NCBI RefSeq assembly: GCF_000058485.1
Contig: NC_008278.1
Coordinates: 6,504,962-6,568,961 of the forward strand
Source: Frankia alni ACN14a
GTDB taxonomy: Bacteria; Actinomycetota; Actinomycetes; Frankiales; Frankiaceae
Length of the DNA stretch: 64,000 nt
Reading direction: 5' to 3'
The notes beneath the pieces are model-generated. The model had not been told where the DNA came from. It ran no database searches and worked only from the letters and a program-made list of their open reading frames with translations. The translations under genes were made by a program, and so were the position numbers. This document shows, piece by piece, positions 8,878 to 17,786 of this stretch. Position 1 is the stretch's first letter. Each line of letters opens with the position of its first letter.

Positions 8878-8952
8878 ATGGCGAAGAAGAAGCGCAAGCG
8901 GCGCGCGCGGGCCAAGAGCAAGGCCAACCACGGCAAGCGCCCGAACACCTGA
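8878..8952 (+). CDS. Ribosomal protein bL37 (24 residues)
   Basis: The gene encodes only 24 residues, starting MAKKKRKRRARAK and ending KANHGKRPNT. A strong ribosome binding site (GGAGGGGAGG) lies 6-15 bases before ATG 8878. The composition, with 14 Lys/Arg residues and the terminal HGKRPN, matches bL37, the small protein first seen in the mycobacterial 50S subunit. It would bind 23S rRNA in the large subunit. In mycobacteria the gene lies near sigH-rshA; here it lies 1.2 kb from the equivalent sigR-rsrA pair. Its size makes it easy to miss in automatic annotation. Confidence 0.88.
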   Translation: MAKKKRKRRARAKSKANHGKRPNT

Positions 8953-8994
8953 GCCGCCCAGAACTGCTGGGAAGCCCAGAACAGCTGAGCAGCC

Positions 8995-9022
8995 CGGCGG
9001 GCCGTGCGCGCACGGCCCGCCG
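8995..9022. terminator. 28-bp perfect palindrome between convergent genes
   Basis: The sequence at 8995-9022 is fully self-complementary (CGGCGGGCCGTGCG and its complement). It sits between the stop of bL37 (8952) and the stop of the epimerase (9034), where a bidirectional terminator is expected. There is no T-run, which is common for terminators in this G+C range. Confidence 0.65.
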
Positions 9023-9033
9023 CCAGGCTCCGC

Positions 9034-9987
9034 TCAGGCCGCGGCGACGGTCTGCCGGCGCAGCCAGGCGACGGTCCGCGCCAGACCCTCGTCGAGGTCG
9101 ACCCTGGGTCGCCAGCCCACCAGCCGCTCGGCCAGGTGCACGGCCAGGGCGATGCGGGCCAGCTCGCCGGGACGCGCCGGAGCCCGCAGGGGGGTGTCGG
9201 GCACGCCGACGATCGCGGCGATCCGGCTGTGCAGGTCCCGGACGCTGGTCTCGACGCCGGTGCCGATGTTGAGCCGGGCGCCGGCGGCGGCGTCCACCGG
9301 CAGCACCCGGACGAACGCCTCGGCCACGTCGCCGACGAACACGTAGTCCCGGCTCGCGGTGCCGTCGCCGAAGATCTTCGCCTGCCGCCCGGCCAGCATG
9401 GCCGTCCCGAAGATGGCGACGACGCCCGCCTCTCCGTGCGGGTCCTGCCGCGGCCCGTAGACGTTGGCCAGCGCCAGGGCCGTCGAGGCCAGGCCGTGGG
9501 TGGCCCGGTAGACGTTCAGGTACAGCTCGCCGGCGGCCTTGCCGGCCGCGTACGGGGACTCGGGCGCCACCGGCGCGGTCTCGTCCACCGGCAGCCGCGC
9601 GGGCGAACCGTAGATCGACCCGCCGGACGAGGTGTGGATGACCTTGGACGCGCCGGCGAGCCGGCCGGCCTCGAGAACGTTGATCGTGCCGAGCACGTTC
9701 TGCCTGGCGTCGCGCAGCGGGTCGGCGACGCTGACCCGGACGTCGATCTGGGCCGCCAGGTGGGCGACCACGTCGGGCCGCACCCGGTCGGCGAGGGCGT
9801 GCAGCTCGGGCGAGGTGACGTCGAGCTGCTCGAAGGAAAAGCGCGGGTCGGCCGCCGCCGCGGTGAGGTTGGCCAGGCGGCCGGCGGACAGGTCGTCGAC
9901 GCCGACGACGCTGTGACCGTCGGCCAGCAGCCGGTCGGTGACGGTGGAACCGATGAAGCCGGCCGCGCCGGTGACGAGGATGCGCAC
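9034..9987 (-). CDS. NAD-dependent sugar-nucleotide epimerase/dehydratase (GalE-like)
   Basis: This 317-residue extended short-chain dehydrogenase starts VRILVTGAAGFIGSTV, with the GxxGxxG NAD-binding motif, continues with VAHLAAQIDVRVSV and HTSSGGSIYG, and has the catalytic Tyr-Lys pair in SPYAAGKAAGE. FGDGTASRDYVFVGDVAEA near 215-235 is typical of UDP-glucose 4-epimerases and related enzymes. Substrate specificity cannot be read from the sequence; UDP-glucose/galactose is the common case. GTG 9987 was chosen because it places the first beta-strand at the N-terminus. It is downstream of rsrA on the same strand (149 bases away). Confidence 0.88.
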   Translation of the reverse strand: MRILVTGAAGFIGSTVTDRLLADGHSVVGVDDLSAGRLANLTAAAADPRFSFEQLDVTSPELHALADRVRPDVVAHLAAQIDVRVSVADPLRDARQNVLGTINVLEAGRLAGASKVIHTSSGGSIYGSPARLPVDETAPVAPESPYAAGKAAGELYLNVYRATHGLASTALALANVYGPRQDPHGEAGVVAIFGTAMLAGRQAKIFGDGTASRDYVFVGDVAEAFVRVLPVDAAAGARLNIGTGVETSVRDLHSRIAAIVGVPDTPLRAPARPGELARIALAVHLAERLVGWRPRVDLDEGLARTVAWLRRQTVAAA

Positions 9988-10136
9988 AACGCAGGACGGT
10001 AGCCCGCGATCCTGTGCAAGCCCTGTACGCCGCGTGGCCGTCAACGCCGTGACGGACAGGCGTTCGTCACGGTCGGTCTCGCAGGCGGCGGACGAGGTCA
10101 GGCGCAGGGCAGCCCGCGGTCGGGGCTGCCGGCGCC

Positions 10137-10421
10137 CTACTCGGCCCGGAACTCGGTGGCGTCCGCCTCCACCCGGGCCGACCGCAGCCGGGCCAGGACG
10201 CTGGTCCGCAGCGAGTCCGGCGCCCGTTCCCCGCCGCACTTGCGGGCGACGAGCATCTTCACCTCGTGTTCCACGCCGAACTCGCGCAGGCACGGGGAGC
10301 ACTCGTCGAGATGGGACCGGATCAGGTTCTGCTGCCCGCCGTCGCACTCGCCGTCGAGATACAGGAAGACCGCGTCCAGCACCTTCCGGCAGTCGATCTC
10401 GTGCTCACCACCGCAGCTCAC
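10137..10421 (-). CDS. rsrA: Redox-sensing zinc anti-sigma factor RsrA
   Basis: This 94-residue ZAS-family protein binds and silences SigR until thiol oxidation releases it. Cys3, Cys11, His37, Cys41 and Cys44 occupy the same residue numbers that I recall for Streptomyces RsrA, where Cys3, His37, Cys41 and Cys44 hold zinc and Cys11 forms the regulatory disulfide. This supports GTG 10421 as the start. A further Cys61 is present. The start overlaps the sigR stop in a GTGA junction, so the two are translated together, as expected for a sigma/anti-sigma pair. Confidence 0.95.
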   Translation of the reverse strand: MSCGGEHEIDCRKVLDAVFLYLDGECDGGQQNLIRSHLDECSPCLREFGVEHEVKMLVARKCGGERAPDSLRTSVLARLRSARVEADATEFRAE

Positions 10422-11227
10422 GACGCACCACCCTCGCCGTCCGCGGACCCCGCGCCCACCAGCCCACGACCCGCCGCGTACTGCTCCAGGGACTTGCGCA
10501 GACCGCGTCGGCCACGGTGCAGCCGGGACATCACGGTCCCGATCGGCGTTCCCATGATCTCCGCGATCTCCTTGTAGGCGAAGCCCTCGACGTCGGCGAG
10601 GTACACCGCCATCCGGAAGTCCTCCGGCAACGCCTGCAACGCGTCCTTGATGTCGCTGTCGGGCAGGTGCTCCAGCGCCTCGGTCTCGGCGCTCTTCAGG
10701 CCGCTGGACGTGTGCGACTCGGCCTCGGCGAGCTGCCAGTCCTCGACCTGCTCGGTCGGGCTCTGCAACGGCTGCCGCTGCCGCTTGCGGTAGGTGTTGA
10801 TGAAGGTGTTGGTGAGGATCCGGTAGAGCCACGCCTTGAGGTTCGTGCCCTCCTGGAACTGGTGGAAGGCCGCAAACGCCTTGACGAAGGTCTCCTGGAC
10901 GAGGTCCTCCGCGTCGGCCGGGTTGCGGGTCATCCGCAGGGCGGCGGCATACAGCTGGTCGAGGTACGGGAGGGCGTCGCGCTCGAACCGCGCGCCCCGC
11001 TCCTCGGTGGTCTCGTCGACCAGGATCACTCCCTCACCGCTACGCTGTGCAACGGCCCGCTCCATGTTTCGGGTTTCGGACCGGACGGAACCGGACCGTC
11101 TCTCCGGAGCGGACGATACCCCGACCACGGCTCCGGCGCGCATCGGCACGATGGCCACAGGGGGCCATTGTGGGACATGTCGCGGCTGCGCCGGCGGCTG
11201 CCGGTGGGTGGCGTTCGCAGGAGTCAT
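10418..11227 (-). CDS. sigR: ECF sigma factor SigR (SigH of mycobacteria)
   Basis: The product has sigma region 2 ([32 protein letters not shown], then [22 protein letters not shown]) and region 4 ([44 protein letters not shown]). It controls the thiol-oxidative stress response with RsrA. ATG 11227 has a strong GGAGGT just upstream and gives 269 residues, longer than the usual 215-230. A second start, ATG 11065, would give 215 residues and the normal core. S. coelicolor makes both a short and an N-terminally extended unstable isoform, so both starts may be used. The promoter at 11261-11288 would give the long form. Confidence 0.94.
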   Translation of the reverse strand: MTPANATHRQPPAQPRHVPQWPPVAIVPMRAGAVVGVSSAPERRSGSVRSETRNMERAVAQRSGEGVILVDETTEERGARFERDALPYLDQLYAAALRMTRNPADAEDLVQETFVKAFAAFHQFQEGTNLKAWLYRILTNTFINTYRKRQRQPLQSPTEQVEDWQLAEAESHTSSGLKSAETEALEHLPDSDIKDALQALPEDFRMAVYLADVEGFAYKEIAEIMGTPIGTVMSRLHRGRRGLRKSLEQYAAGRGLVGAGSADGEGGAS

Positions 11228-11260
11228 GGGACCTCCGTGACCTCGTGAGACAACGACGTC

Positions 11261-11288
11261 AACGCCGATCACCCCACAGCTGATTCCC
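11261..11288 (-). promoter_or_regulatory. SigR-type promoter driving sigR-rsrA
   Basis: On the minus strand GGGAAT (11288-11283) is followed by 18 bases and CGTT (11264-11261). This matches the SigR/SigH consensus GGGAAT-N18/19-GTT. The -10 element lies 34 bases before the ATG at 11227, with GGAGGT in between, so it would serve autoregulation of sigR. The -35 element falls inside the last codons of the upstream hydrolase gene. Confidence 0.8.
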
Positions 11289-12102
11289 GCGCCGCAGCCA
11301 ACGGGCCCAACCGGTCGAGCAGGAATGCGGCGCCGACCCGGGCGGCCTCCGCGACGGCGTCGCCGGCCGGCCGGCCGTCCCGCACCCGCGTCCGGAAGGA
11401 GTGGTCGCCGCCCGCGACGAGGTGCACCCGCCGGTCAAGCGCCGGATCCGGCTCCGGTCGGCCGAAGGCGTCCCGGTCACCCTGGACGACGAGGACGGGC
11501 ACGCCGGCGCCGTCGAGCTCCCCCTGCCGCGACGGCTTCGGACCGCCCGCCGCGGTGGTGCCCGGCGGCCGCAGCGGGAAGCCGAGGGCGAGCACCCCGC
11601 GCGCGCCGGATCCGACGGCGACCCGCATGGCCACCCGCGAGCCCATCGACACCCCCGCCAGGACCAGCGGGCGCGGCGTCCCGAGCGCCTCGATCGCGGC
11701 GGTGGCCACCGCGTCGAGGCGGGCCGGCCGGTCCGGCGCACGGCGCCCGGCCACCCGGTAGGGCATCTCCAGCCGGGCGACCCGCACCCCGGCGGCGCCC
11801 AAACGGACGGCCAGCGCCTCGAACAGCGGCGTGTCGACGCCGCTGCCGGCCCCGTGCAGGAACACGACGGTCGACGCGCCGATCCCGGGAACCACCGACA
11901 GTCGCCCACCGTCCACAGCTAGGAAGGCACCGTCGGCCACGCCGACACCGTCGGCCTTGTCGACGCCGTCGGCCTTGTCGACGCCGTCGGGGGGTGGCGG
12001 AACCGGCGTGCATCGATCCGACACAGCAGGGAAGGACTCAGCGTGGTCGAGCGTGGAATCTGTCAGACTTCCACCTTGAGTGTGTGACTTGCCTCGCATC
12101 AT
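11269..12102 (-). CDS. Alpha/beta hydrolase, dienelactone-hydrolase/KANL3-Tex30 type
   Basis: The 277-residue protein has an N-terminal polar stretch of about 60 residues followed by an alpha/beta hydrolase core: [12 protein letters not shown] (oxyanion loop), [13 protein letters not shown] (nucleophile serine in GxSxG form), [12 protein letters not shown] (acid) and [10 protein letters not shown] (histidine). This short form without a lid resembles the KANL3/Tex30 hydrolase-like family; its substrate is unknown. The N-terminal region contains a repeated DKADGV pair from an 18-base duplication near 11950-11990. The 3' end overlaps the sigR promoter. It is divergent from the methyltransferase with only 26 bases between starts. 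Confidence 0.82.
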   Translation of the reverse strand: MMRGKSHTQGGSLTDSTLDHAESFPAVSDRCTPVPPPPDGVDKADGVDKADGVGVADGAFLAVDGGRLSVVPGIGASTVVFLHGAGSGVDTPLFEALAVRLGAAGVRVARLEMPYRVAGRRAPDRPARLDAVATAAIEALGTPRPLVLAGVSMGSRVAMRVAVGSGARGVLALGFPLRPPGTTAAGGPKPSRQGELDGAGVPVLVVQGDRDAFGRPEPDPALDRRVHLVAGGDHSFRTRVRDGRPAGDAVAEAARVGAAFLLDRLGPLAAARESAVG

Positions 12103-12128
12103 CGCCTCCCGAAGGGTAGGAAAGCTTC

Positions 12129-12917
12129 ATGCTGCCTGGCCCCGACGCCGATCCGGGCCCGCCTCGTGGACGAGCAAACACCCTGGTCTGCGAGGCTCCG
12201 GCCGACAGTGACGATCCGTACTGGGCCTTCTATGAGGAGGTCGCGTCGGCGCAGCTGCGGGAGTGGCTGCCGGCGCAGCCGGCGCGGGTACTTGACGTCT
12301 CCGGCCCACGGGCCCGCTTCGCCCGCCAGATGGTGACCGCGGGTCACCAGGTCGTGCGGGTCGTGGCCCAGGCCGAGTCGGCCGACCCGGCCGTCGGCCC
12401 GGGCGCGCTGCTGCCGGTGGTGGGCGACGCCCGCTCGCTGGACTGGTTCTCCCCCGCCTCGTTCGACGCGGTGCTCGCCGAGGCACGGGCACTGTCGTTC
12501 TGCCTGGCCACGGAGACGACCCTCGACGAGATCCACAGCATGCTGCGCCCGGGCGGGAGGCTGCTGCTCTGCGTCGACTCACTGCTGCTCGGCCTCGCCC
12601 GCCTCGCCGAGCAGCATCGCTGGGCGGAGCTGTCCGACGTCCCCCGCGCCGACGTCGTGCTCGTTCCCGCCGAGGACGGCACCATCACCCGCTGCTTCTG
12701 GCCGGAGGAGCTGCGGGCACTGCTGACCAGCGCCGGCTTCGTCGTCGACTGGATCCGGCCGCGCACGGTGCTGTCCGCCGAGGCGGTCAAGCGGGCCGTG
12801 GCCGAGGATGTCTCCTGCTTCCCCACCCTCGTGCGCACGGAGGTGGAGCTCTCCGCCGAGCGCGAGGGCGAGTCCATCGGCATCCACCTGATCGCCTCCG
12901 CTCGCCGACCCGCCTAA
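12129..12917 (+). CDS. Class I SAM-dependent methyltransferase
   Basis: This 262-residue protein shows a Rossmann methyltransferase core: [26 protein letters not shown] is motif I with the SAM loop, [29 protein letters not shown] is the acidic/motif II-III region, and [18 protein letters not shown] is the post-IV strand. Motif I reads VSGP rather than the usual GCGTG, so the SAM loop is unusual. No substrate can be inferred. AGGAAAG lies five bases before ATG 12129. The gene shares a very short divergent promoter region with the hydrolase and its last four bases overlap the convergent amidase. Confidence 0.83.
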   Translation: MLPGPDADPGPPRGRANTLVCEAPADSDDPYWAFYEEVASAQLREWLPAQPARVLDVSGPRARFARQMVTAGHQVVRVVAQAESADPAVGPGALLPVVGDARSLDWFSPASFDAVLAEARALSFCLATETTLDEIHSMLRPGGRLLLCVDSLLLGLARLAEQHRWAELSDVPRADVVLVPAEDGTITRCFWPEELRALLTSAGFVVDWIRPRTVLSAEAVKRAVAEDVSCFPTLVRTEVELSAEREGESIGIHLIASARRPA

Positions 12918-14353
12918 CCCGCCTCACCGGTCCACCGGTCCGGCTCCGGCGACGGCCAAGGGGCGAGGCGTTCGAGGGCGGCGACGAGGCGTAGCAGTCG
13001 GTCCTCCTCGCCGTGACGGCCGACGATCTGCAACCCGACCGGGAAGCCGTCGGCGGTGAAACCCGCGGGCACACTCACCGCCGGCTGCCCACTGAGGTTG
13101 AAGGTCCAGGTCAGGCTCACGCTGCGGACCTCGCCCGGGCCCGCGTGCGGATGCGGCCGGTTGGGCGTGGTCGGCGTGAGCAGCACGTCCGCCTGAGCGA
13201 ACACGCCGGCGAGGCAACGGTCGTTGTGCGCGCGCACCGCCGCGACGTTCGATGCGGCAGCGGTTCCAGCGGATGTCCACCCAGCGGACGCCGGCCCAGC
13301 GGACGCCGGCCCAGCGGACGTCGGCGCCGGGGCCGCCGGCGCCGCTCTCAGCGCGGTCCAGGCCGCCTCCGGGTCAAGCAGCTCGACGGGCATGTCCGTC
13401 CAGGTCAGCACACCCGCGGCGGCAAGCCGGTCGGCGGCGGCCCGGCTCACGGCGACCACCTCGGGCTCCGGGTCGGCAAAGCCGAGCGTCGCCGACCAGA
13501 CTCCGGTCCCCAGCGAGCGGTCCGCGGGCGGGTCTGGCGGACTGCGGTGCGGTTCGTACGGATTCGGAGCGCCGACCGCACCCGATGCACCGCAATCCTC
13601 ACCCGGCAGGCCGAGCGGCGCGTACAGGCCGGGAGTCGGCTCCCCGCCGACCGAGTGCCCGCGGGCCGGCGCATCGCGTTCGGGCGACAGCGTCGGCGGC
13701 TCGCGGGCTCCGGCGACGACCGCCCACCAGGCGGCCGCGTCGGCGGCGTGGCGGACGATCGGGCCGGGCACGGTCAGGCCGGCGGGGTCGGAGCCGGGGA
13801 ATCGGCCGTTGGTCGGCTTGAGCCCGACCACGCCGCACCAGGCCGCCGGGATGCGGGTGGAGCCGGCGCCGTCGGCGGCGGTCGCGAGGGGGACGACCCC
13901 GCTGGCCACGGCGACCGCCGAACCCGCCGACGAGCCGCCGGGCACCCGATCGGGCCGCCACGGGTTCACCGTCGGGCCGCGGCTGGTGTGCCCCCAGGTC
14001 TGCCAGGGATGCGCGGCCCGGATCGGCACCGCCGTCGCCCCGATCACGATGGCCCCCGCGGCGATCAGCCGGCGAGTCGTGGGCGCCGTCACGCCGCCGC
14101 CCGCCTTGACCGCGATCGGCACACCGGCCAGCGGCAGCTCGGCGCCGCGGGCGAGCGCCCGGCCGACCAGGCCGGCCCGATGCGTGGCCAGGTCCGGCCA
14201 GCAGGCGGTGAAGGCCCGCAGCGCGCCGTCGGTCTCCCGCAGCCGGGCCAGGGCCGCCTCGACCGGGGCCTGTGGGGAGATCAGCCCGGTGCGGACCAGC
14301 GCGGCCAGCTCGATGGCGCCGAGCGCCGGGTAGTCACGGCGCACACGATTCAC
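12914..14353 (-). CDS. Amidase signature family enzyme
   Basis: The 479-residue protein has the amidase-signature catalytic set: Lys in [10 protein letters not shown], cis-Ser in [14 protein letters not shown], and the nucleophile Ser in [18 protein letters not shown]. These enzymes hydrolyse carbon-nitrogen bonds in amides or carbamoyl groups. The GatA glutamine-channel context is absent, because no gatB or gatC is nearby, so a free amidase is likelier than a tRNA amidotransferase. The region near residues 345-360 has a short in-frame repeat (AGPASAG, DNA 13263-13325) that probably lies in a surface loop. It is divergent from aroA with 53 bases between starts. Confidence 0.9.
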   Translation of the reverse strand: MNRVRRDYPALGAIELAALVRTGLISPQAPVEAALARLRETDGALRAFTACWPDLATHRAGLVGRALARGAELPLAGVPIAVKAGGGVTAPTTRRLIAAGAIVIGATAVPIRAAHPWQTWGHTSRGPTVNPWRPDRVPGGSSAGSAVAVASGVVPLATAADGAGSTRIPAAWCGVVGLKPTNGRFPGSDPAGLTVPGPIVRHAADAAAWWAVVAGAREPPTLSPERDAPARGHSVGGEPTPGLYAPLGLPGEDCGASGAVGAPNPYEPHRSPPDPPADRSLGTGVWSATLGFADPEPEVVAVSRAAADRLAAAGVLTWTDMPVELLDPEAAWTALRAAPAAPAPTSAGPASAGPASAGWTSAGTAAASNVAAVRAHNDRCLAGVFAQADVLLTPTTPNRPHPHAGPGEVRSVSLTWTFNLSGQPAVSVPAGFTADGFPVGLQIVGRHGEEDRLLRLVAALERLAPWPSPEPDRWTGEAG

Positions 14354-14406
14354 CGACTCGTACGGTACGGACGCGTCGGGGGCGGCCGACCATCCGGCAT
14401 GCTGTC

Positions 14407-15729
14407 ATGGTGAGCATCCTGACCGGCATCGAGGCCACGGGCACGCAGTCCGACCCGTGGCCGGCCCCGACCGCGCAGCGTCCCGTGACGGCCGTCGTCC
14501 CGGTGCCGGGGGCGAAGTCCGGCACGAACCGGGCGCTTGTTCTGGCCACCCTGGCGAACGGGACGTCCCGGCTGCGTGGGGCCCTGCGCTCGCGCGACAC
14601 CCTGCTGATGGCGGGAGTGCTGCGCGCGCTGGGTGCCGAGATCAGCACCGACGGGCCGGACTGGATCGTGCGACCCGCGCCGACCACCCGCCTCGCCGCC
14701 GGGGCACGGGCCGAGTGCGGCAACGCAGGCACCGTCGCCCGGTTCACCCCGGCCCTGGCCACCCTGCGCGAGGGCGACGTCGCGTTCGACGGCGACGCCC
14801 GCATGCGTGACCGGCCGCTCACCCCGCTGCTCGGCGCGCTGCGCCGGCTCGGCGCCGACATCGACGGCGACCGGATGCCCTTCACCGTGCGCGGCCGCGG
14901 CCGGCTGCCCGGCGGCGAGGTCACCGTGGACGCCTCCGACTCCAGCCAGCTCGTCTCCGGCCTGCTGCTCGCCGCCCCCCGCTACGACGCCGGGGTCACG
15001 GTCGTGCACCGCGGGACGCGCCTGCCGTCGGGCCCCTATCTCGACATGACGGTCGCCGATCTGCGGGCGGCGGGCGCGGTGGTCGACGTCGCGCCGCCCG
15101 GCGCCGACGGCAGCCGGCGCTGGCGGGTCGAGCCGGGCGAGCTCACCGCCGCCGACCGGGCCATCGAGCCGGACATGAACAGCGCCGCGGCCTTCCTCGC
15201 GGCCGCGCTCGCCACCGGGGGGCGGGTGGTGGTGCCGGACTGGCCCGAGGCGACCGAGCAGCCCGGCCGGATGCTCCCCACACTGCTGGCGGCGATGGGC
15301 GCCACGACCGAGCGCACCGCGGCGGGCCTGGCGGTCAGCGGCGGCGGCGGGATCCACGGGATCGACGTCGACCTCGGCGACTTCGGGGAGGCCGCGCCCG
15401 TCCTGACCGCGCTCGCCGTCCTCGCCGACTCGCCGTCCCGGCTGCGCGGCATCGGGCACCTGCGCCTGCAGGAGACCGACCGGCTCGTCGCCCTCGCCCA
15501 GGAGCTCGGCAGTCTCGGCGCGCGGATCACGGTGACCGACGACGGGCTGGCCATCGAGCCGGCGCCCCTGCGCGGCGCGCGCCTCGACCCGCGGGCCGAC
15601 CACCGGCTGGCGATGGCGTACGCGGTGGTCGGCCTGGTCGTGCCGGGGATCGTCATCGACGACATCGCGACGACCGGCAAGACGGTGCCCGACTTCCCCC
15701 GCATGTGGACGGCGATGCTGGCCGGATGA
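14407..15729 (+). CDS. aroA: 3-phosphoshikimate 1-carboxyvinyltransferase (EPSP synthase)
   Basis: AroA joins phosphoenolpyruvate to shikimate 3-phosphate in aromatic amino acid synthesis. The 440-residue protein shows VPGAKSGTNRALVLATLANG (phosphate-binding N-terminal motif), AECGNAGTVARF (the PEP loop, where many family members read LGNAGTAMR), DRPLTPLL, DASDSSQLVSGLLLAAP, and HLRLQETDRLVALAQEL followed by DHRLAMAYAV near the C-terminus. The second residue of the PEP loop and the spacing fit the actinobacterial branch. ATG 14407 gives normal length. rsgA follows, as in M. tuberculosis Rv3227-Rv3228. Confidence 0.97.
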   Translation: MVSILTGIEATGTQSDPWPAPTAQRPVTAVVPVPGAKSGTNRALVLATLANGTSRLRGALRSRDTLLMAGVLRALGAEISTDGPDWIVRPAPTTRLAAGARAECGNAGTVARFTPALATLREGDVAFDGDARMRDRPLTPLLGALRRLGADIDGDRMPFTVRGRGRLPGGEVTVDASDSSQLVSGLLLAAPRYDAGVTVVHRGTRLPSGPYLDMTVADLRAAGAVVDVAPPGADGSRRWRVEPGELTAADRAIEPDMNSAAAFLAAALATGGRVVVPDWPEATEQPGRMLPTLLAAMGATTERTAAGLAVSGGGGIHGIDVDLGDFGEAAPVLTALAVLADSPSRLRGIGHLRLQETDRLVALAQELGSLGARITVTDDGLAIEPAPLRGARLDPRADHRLAMAYAVVGLVVPGIVIDDIATTGKTVPDFPRMWTAMLAG

Positions 15730-15806
15730 GCGCTGGCCGGATGAGCACCGAGCTGATCACCACCGAGCGGATGAGCGGCGCGGCGAACCGGGCCGTGGGC
15801 TAGCCG

Positions 15807-16793
15807 ATGGCGCGCGAGCTGGACGAGGACGATGTCCGGGTGCGACCGGGGCGCAGCTCGCGTCCCCGAACCCGGGAGCGGCCCGACCACGCCGAGGCGG
15901 TGCCGGCGGTGGTGGTCGGGGTCGACCGCGGCCGCTACACCTGCCGGCCGGGCCCGACGCCGCAGCGGCTGGTCGCCGCGGTGCGCGGCGGCTCGATGCG
16001 CCGCACGTCGGTGGTCGTCGGGGACCGGGTCGCGCTCGTCGGCGACGTCTCGGGGACGTCCGGGGCGCTGGCCCGGCTGGTGCGCCGCGAGGAGCGCACG
16101 AGTGTCCTGCGGCGCACGCCCGACGACACCGACCCGGCGGAGCGGCCGATCGTCGCGAACGCCGACATCCTGGTCATCGTCTGCTCGGTGACGGATCCCG
16201 CGCCGCGGCCGGGCCTGATCGACCGCTGCCTGGTCGCCGCCTACGACGGCGGGCTGTCCCCGGTGCTGTGCCTGACCAAGACCGACCTGGCCGACCCCGC
16301 GCCGCTGATCGAGCTGTACCGGCCGCTGGGATTCCCGGTGCTGACGACCCGGCCGGACTGCGACCTCGACCCGCTGCTGGCGCTGCTGACCGACCGGGTC
16401 AGCGTGTTCTTCGGCCACAGCGGGGTCGGGAAGTCCAGCCTGGTCAACCGGCTGGTGCCGGCCGCGGACCGGGCGATCGGCGAGGTCAACGCCGTGACGG
16501 GCCGCGGGCGGCACACGTCGTCGGCGGCCGTGGCGCTGCTGCTCCCGGCGGGTGGCACAGTGATCGACACGCCTGGGGTGCGGTCGTTCGGCCTCGGTGC
16601 GGTGGCGCCGAACCGGGTGCTGCGGGCCTTCTCCGACCTCGCCGCCGCGGCCGAGCACTGCCAGCCCGGCTGCGAGCATCTCGCCCCGTCGCCCGACTGC
16701 GCGCTGGACTCGGCGGTCCGGGACGGGGCGGCCGACGCCGCGCGGCTCGCGAGCCTTCGCCGCCTGCTGGCGGCCCGCGGAACGCCCCTGTGA
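15807..16793 (+). CDS. rsgA: Small ribosomal subunit biogenesis GTPase RsgA
   Basis: RsgA helps the 30S subunit mature and is a circularly permuted GTPase. The order of motifs shows this permutation: an OB-fold region first, then LTKTD (G4) near residue 155, GHSGVGKSSLVN (G1) near 205, and DTPGVRSFGL (G3) near 255, with the zinc site CQPGCEH...C near the end. The 328-residue length is normal. The gap after aroA (77 bases) contains imperfect copies of GCTGGCCGGATGAGC. It follows aroA and precedes hisN on the same strand, so the three may be co-transcribed. Confidence 0.95.
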   Translation: MARELDEDDVRVRPGRSSRPRTRERPDHAEAVPAVVVGVDRGRYTCRPGPTPQRLVAAVRGGSMRRTSVVVGDRVALVGDVSGTSGALARLVRREERTSVLRRTPDDTDPAERPIVANADILVIVCSVTDPAPRPGLIDRCLVAAYDGGLSPVLCLTKTDLADPAPLIELYRPLGFPVLTTRPDCDLDPLLALLTDRVSVFFGHSGVGKSSLVNRLVPAADRAIGEVNAVTGRGRHTSSAAVALLLPAGGTVIDTPGVRSFGLGAVAPNRVLRAFSDLAAAAEHCQPGCEHLAPSPDCALDSAVRDGAADAARLASLRRLLAARGTPL

Positions 16794-16891
16794 GAGTGCG
16801 GTCGCGAGATTCGTCACACTCTTCCCGCCACGCGGGGCCCGCCGTCCGCGTGACCGACGCGTGAGTGGGCTCGACTCGTAGTCTCGCAGGC

Positions 16892-17731
16892 GTGACCCCG
16901 CCTAACCCCACCTCCGTGGGCACCGCATCGACCGAGGACAGCGACGCCGTCGCCGTCGCCGACGATCTCGCGCTCGCGCTGAGTCTCGCGGACGCCGCCG
17001 ATCGGATAACTCTCTCCCGCTTCCAAGCCGTTGATCTGCACGTCGAATCCAAGCCGGACAACACGCCGGTCTCCGATGCCGACACCGCCGTCGAATCCAT
17101 GATCCGCGAGCGGCTCGCCGTCGCCCGGCCGGGGGACGCCGTCCTCGGTGAGGAGGAGGGGCTCGTCGGCGCGGGCGCCCGGCGACGCTGGATCCTCGAC
17201 CCGGTCGACGGCACGAAGAACTTCGTGCGCGGCGTGCCGGTCTGGGGCACTCTGCTCGGCCTGGAGGTGGACGGCCAGATGGTCGTCGGCGTGGCGAGCG
17301 CACCCGCGATGAGCCGGCGCTGGTGGGGGGCCCGGGGCACCGGCGCGTTCACCCGGGACGCCACCGGCGACACCCGGGCGCTCAAGGTCTCCTCGGTCAG
17401 CCGGCTGGGGGATGCGTTCCTGTCCTTCGCCTCGGTGGAGGGCTGGCGGACCGCGGACCGCCTCGACCAGTTCCTGCACCTGGCCGACCAGGTCTGGCGG
17501 ACCCGCGGCTACGGCGACTTCTGGTCGCACATGATGGTCGCCGAGGGCGCGGTGGACCTCGCCTGCGAGCCCGAGGTGTCCCTGTGGGACATGGCGGCGC
17601 TGCAGGTCATCGTCGAGGAGGCCGGCGGCCGGTTCACCGACCTGGCCGGTCGTCGCGGCCCGGGCCACGGCACCGTGCTGACGACCAACGGCTACCTGCA
17701 CGACGTCGCGCTGCGTTCCTTCAACGACTGA
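16892..17731 (+). CDS. hisN: Histidinol-phosphatase of the inositol monophosphatase family
   Basis: HisN removes phosphate from histidinol phosphate, the penultimate step of histidine synthesis in actinobacteria. The 279-residue protein has VSDADTAVESMIRERL, GEEEGLVGAG, the metal motif WILDPVDGTKNFVRGVPVWGTLLGL, and WDMAALQVIVEEAGGRFTDL. The GYGDFWSHMMVAEGAVDLACEPEVSLWD block fits HisN better than plain inositol monophosphatases. GTG 16892 was chosen as the most upstream start that keeps the family's length. It belongs to the aroA-rsgA-hisN run. Confidence 0.9.
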   Translation: MTPPNPTSVGTASTEDSDAVAVADDLALALSLADAADRITLSRFQAVDLHVESKPDNTPVSDADTAVESMIRERLAVARPGDAVLGEEEGLVGAGARRRWILDPVDGTKNFVRGVPVWGTLLGLEVDGQMVVGVASAPAMSRRWWGARGTGAFTRDATGDTRALKVSSVSRLGDAFLSFASVEGWRTADRLDQFLHLADQVWRTRGYGDFWSHMMVAEGAVDLACEPEVSLWDMAALQVIVEEAGGRFTDLAGRRGPGHGTVLTTNGYLHDVALRSFND

Positions 17732-17786
17732 GCCCCCAGCAGAACCACGGGCCCACACGCAACCCCCAGGAGATGAGTGGCGGCCG

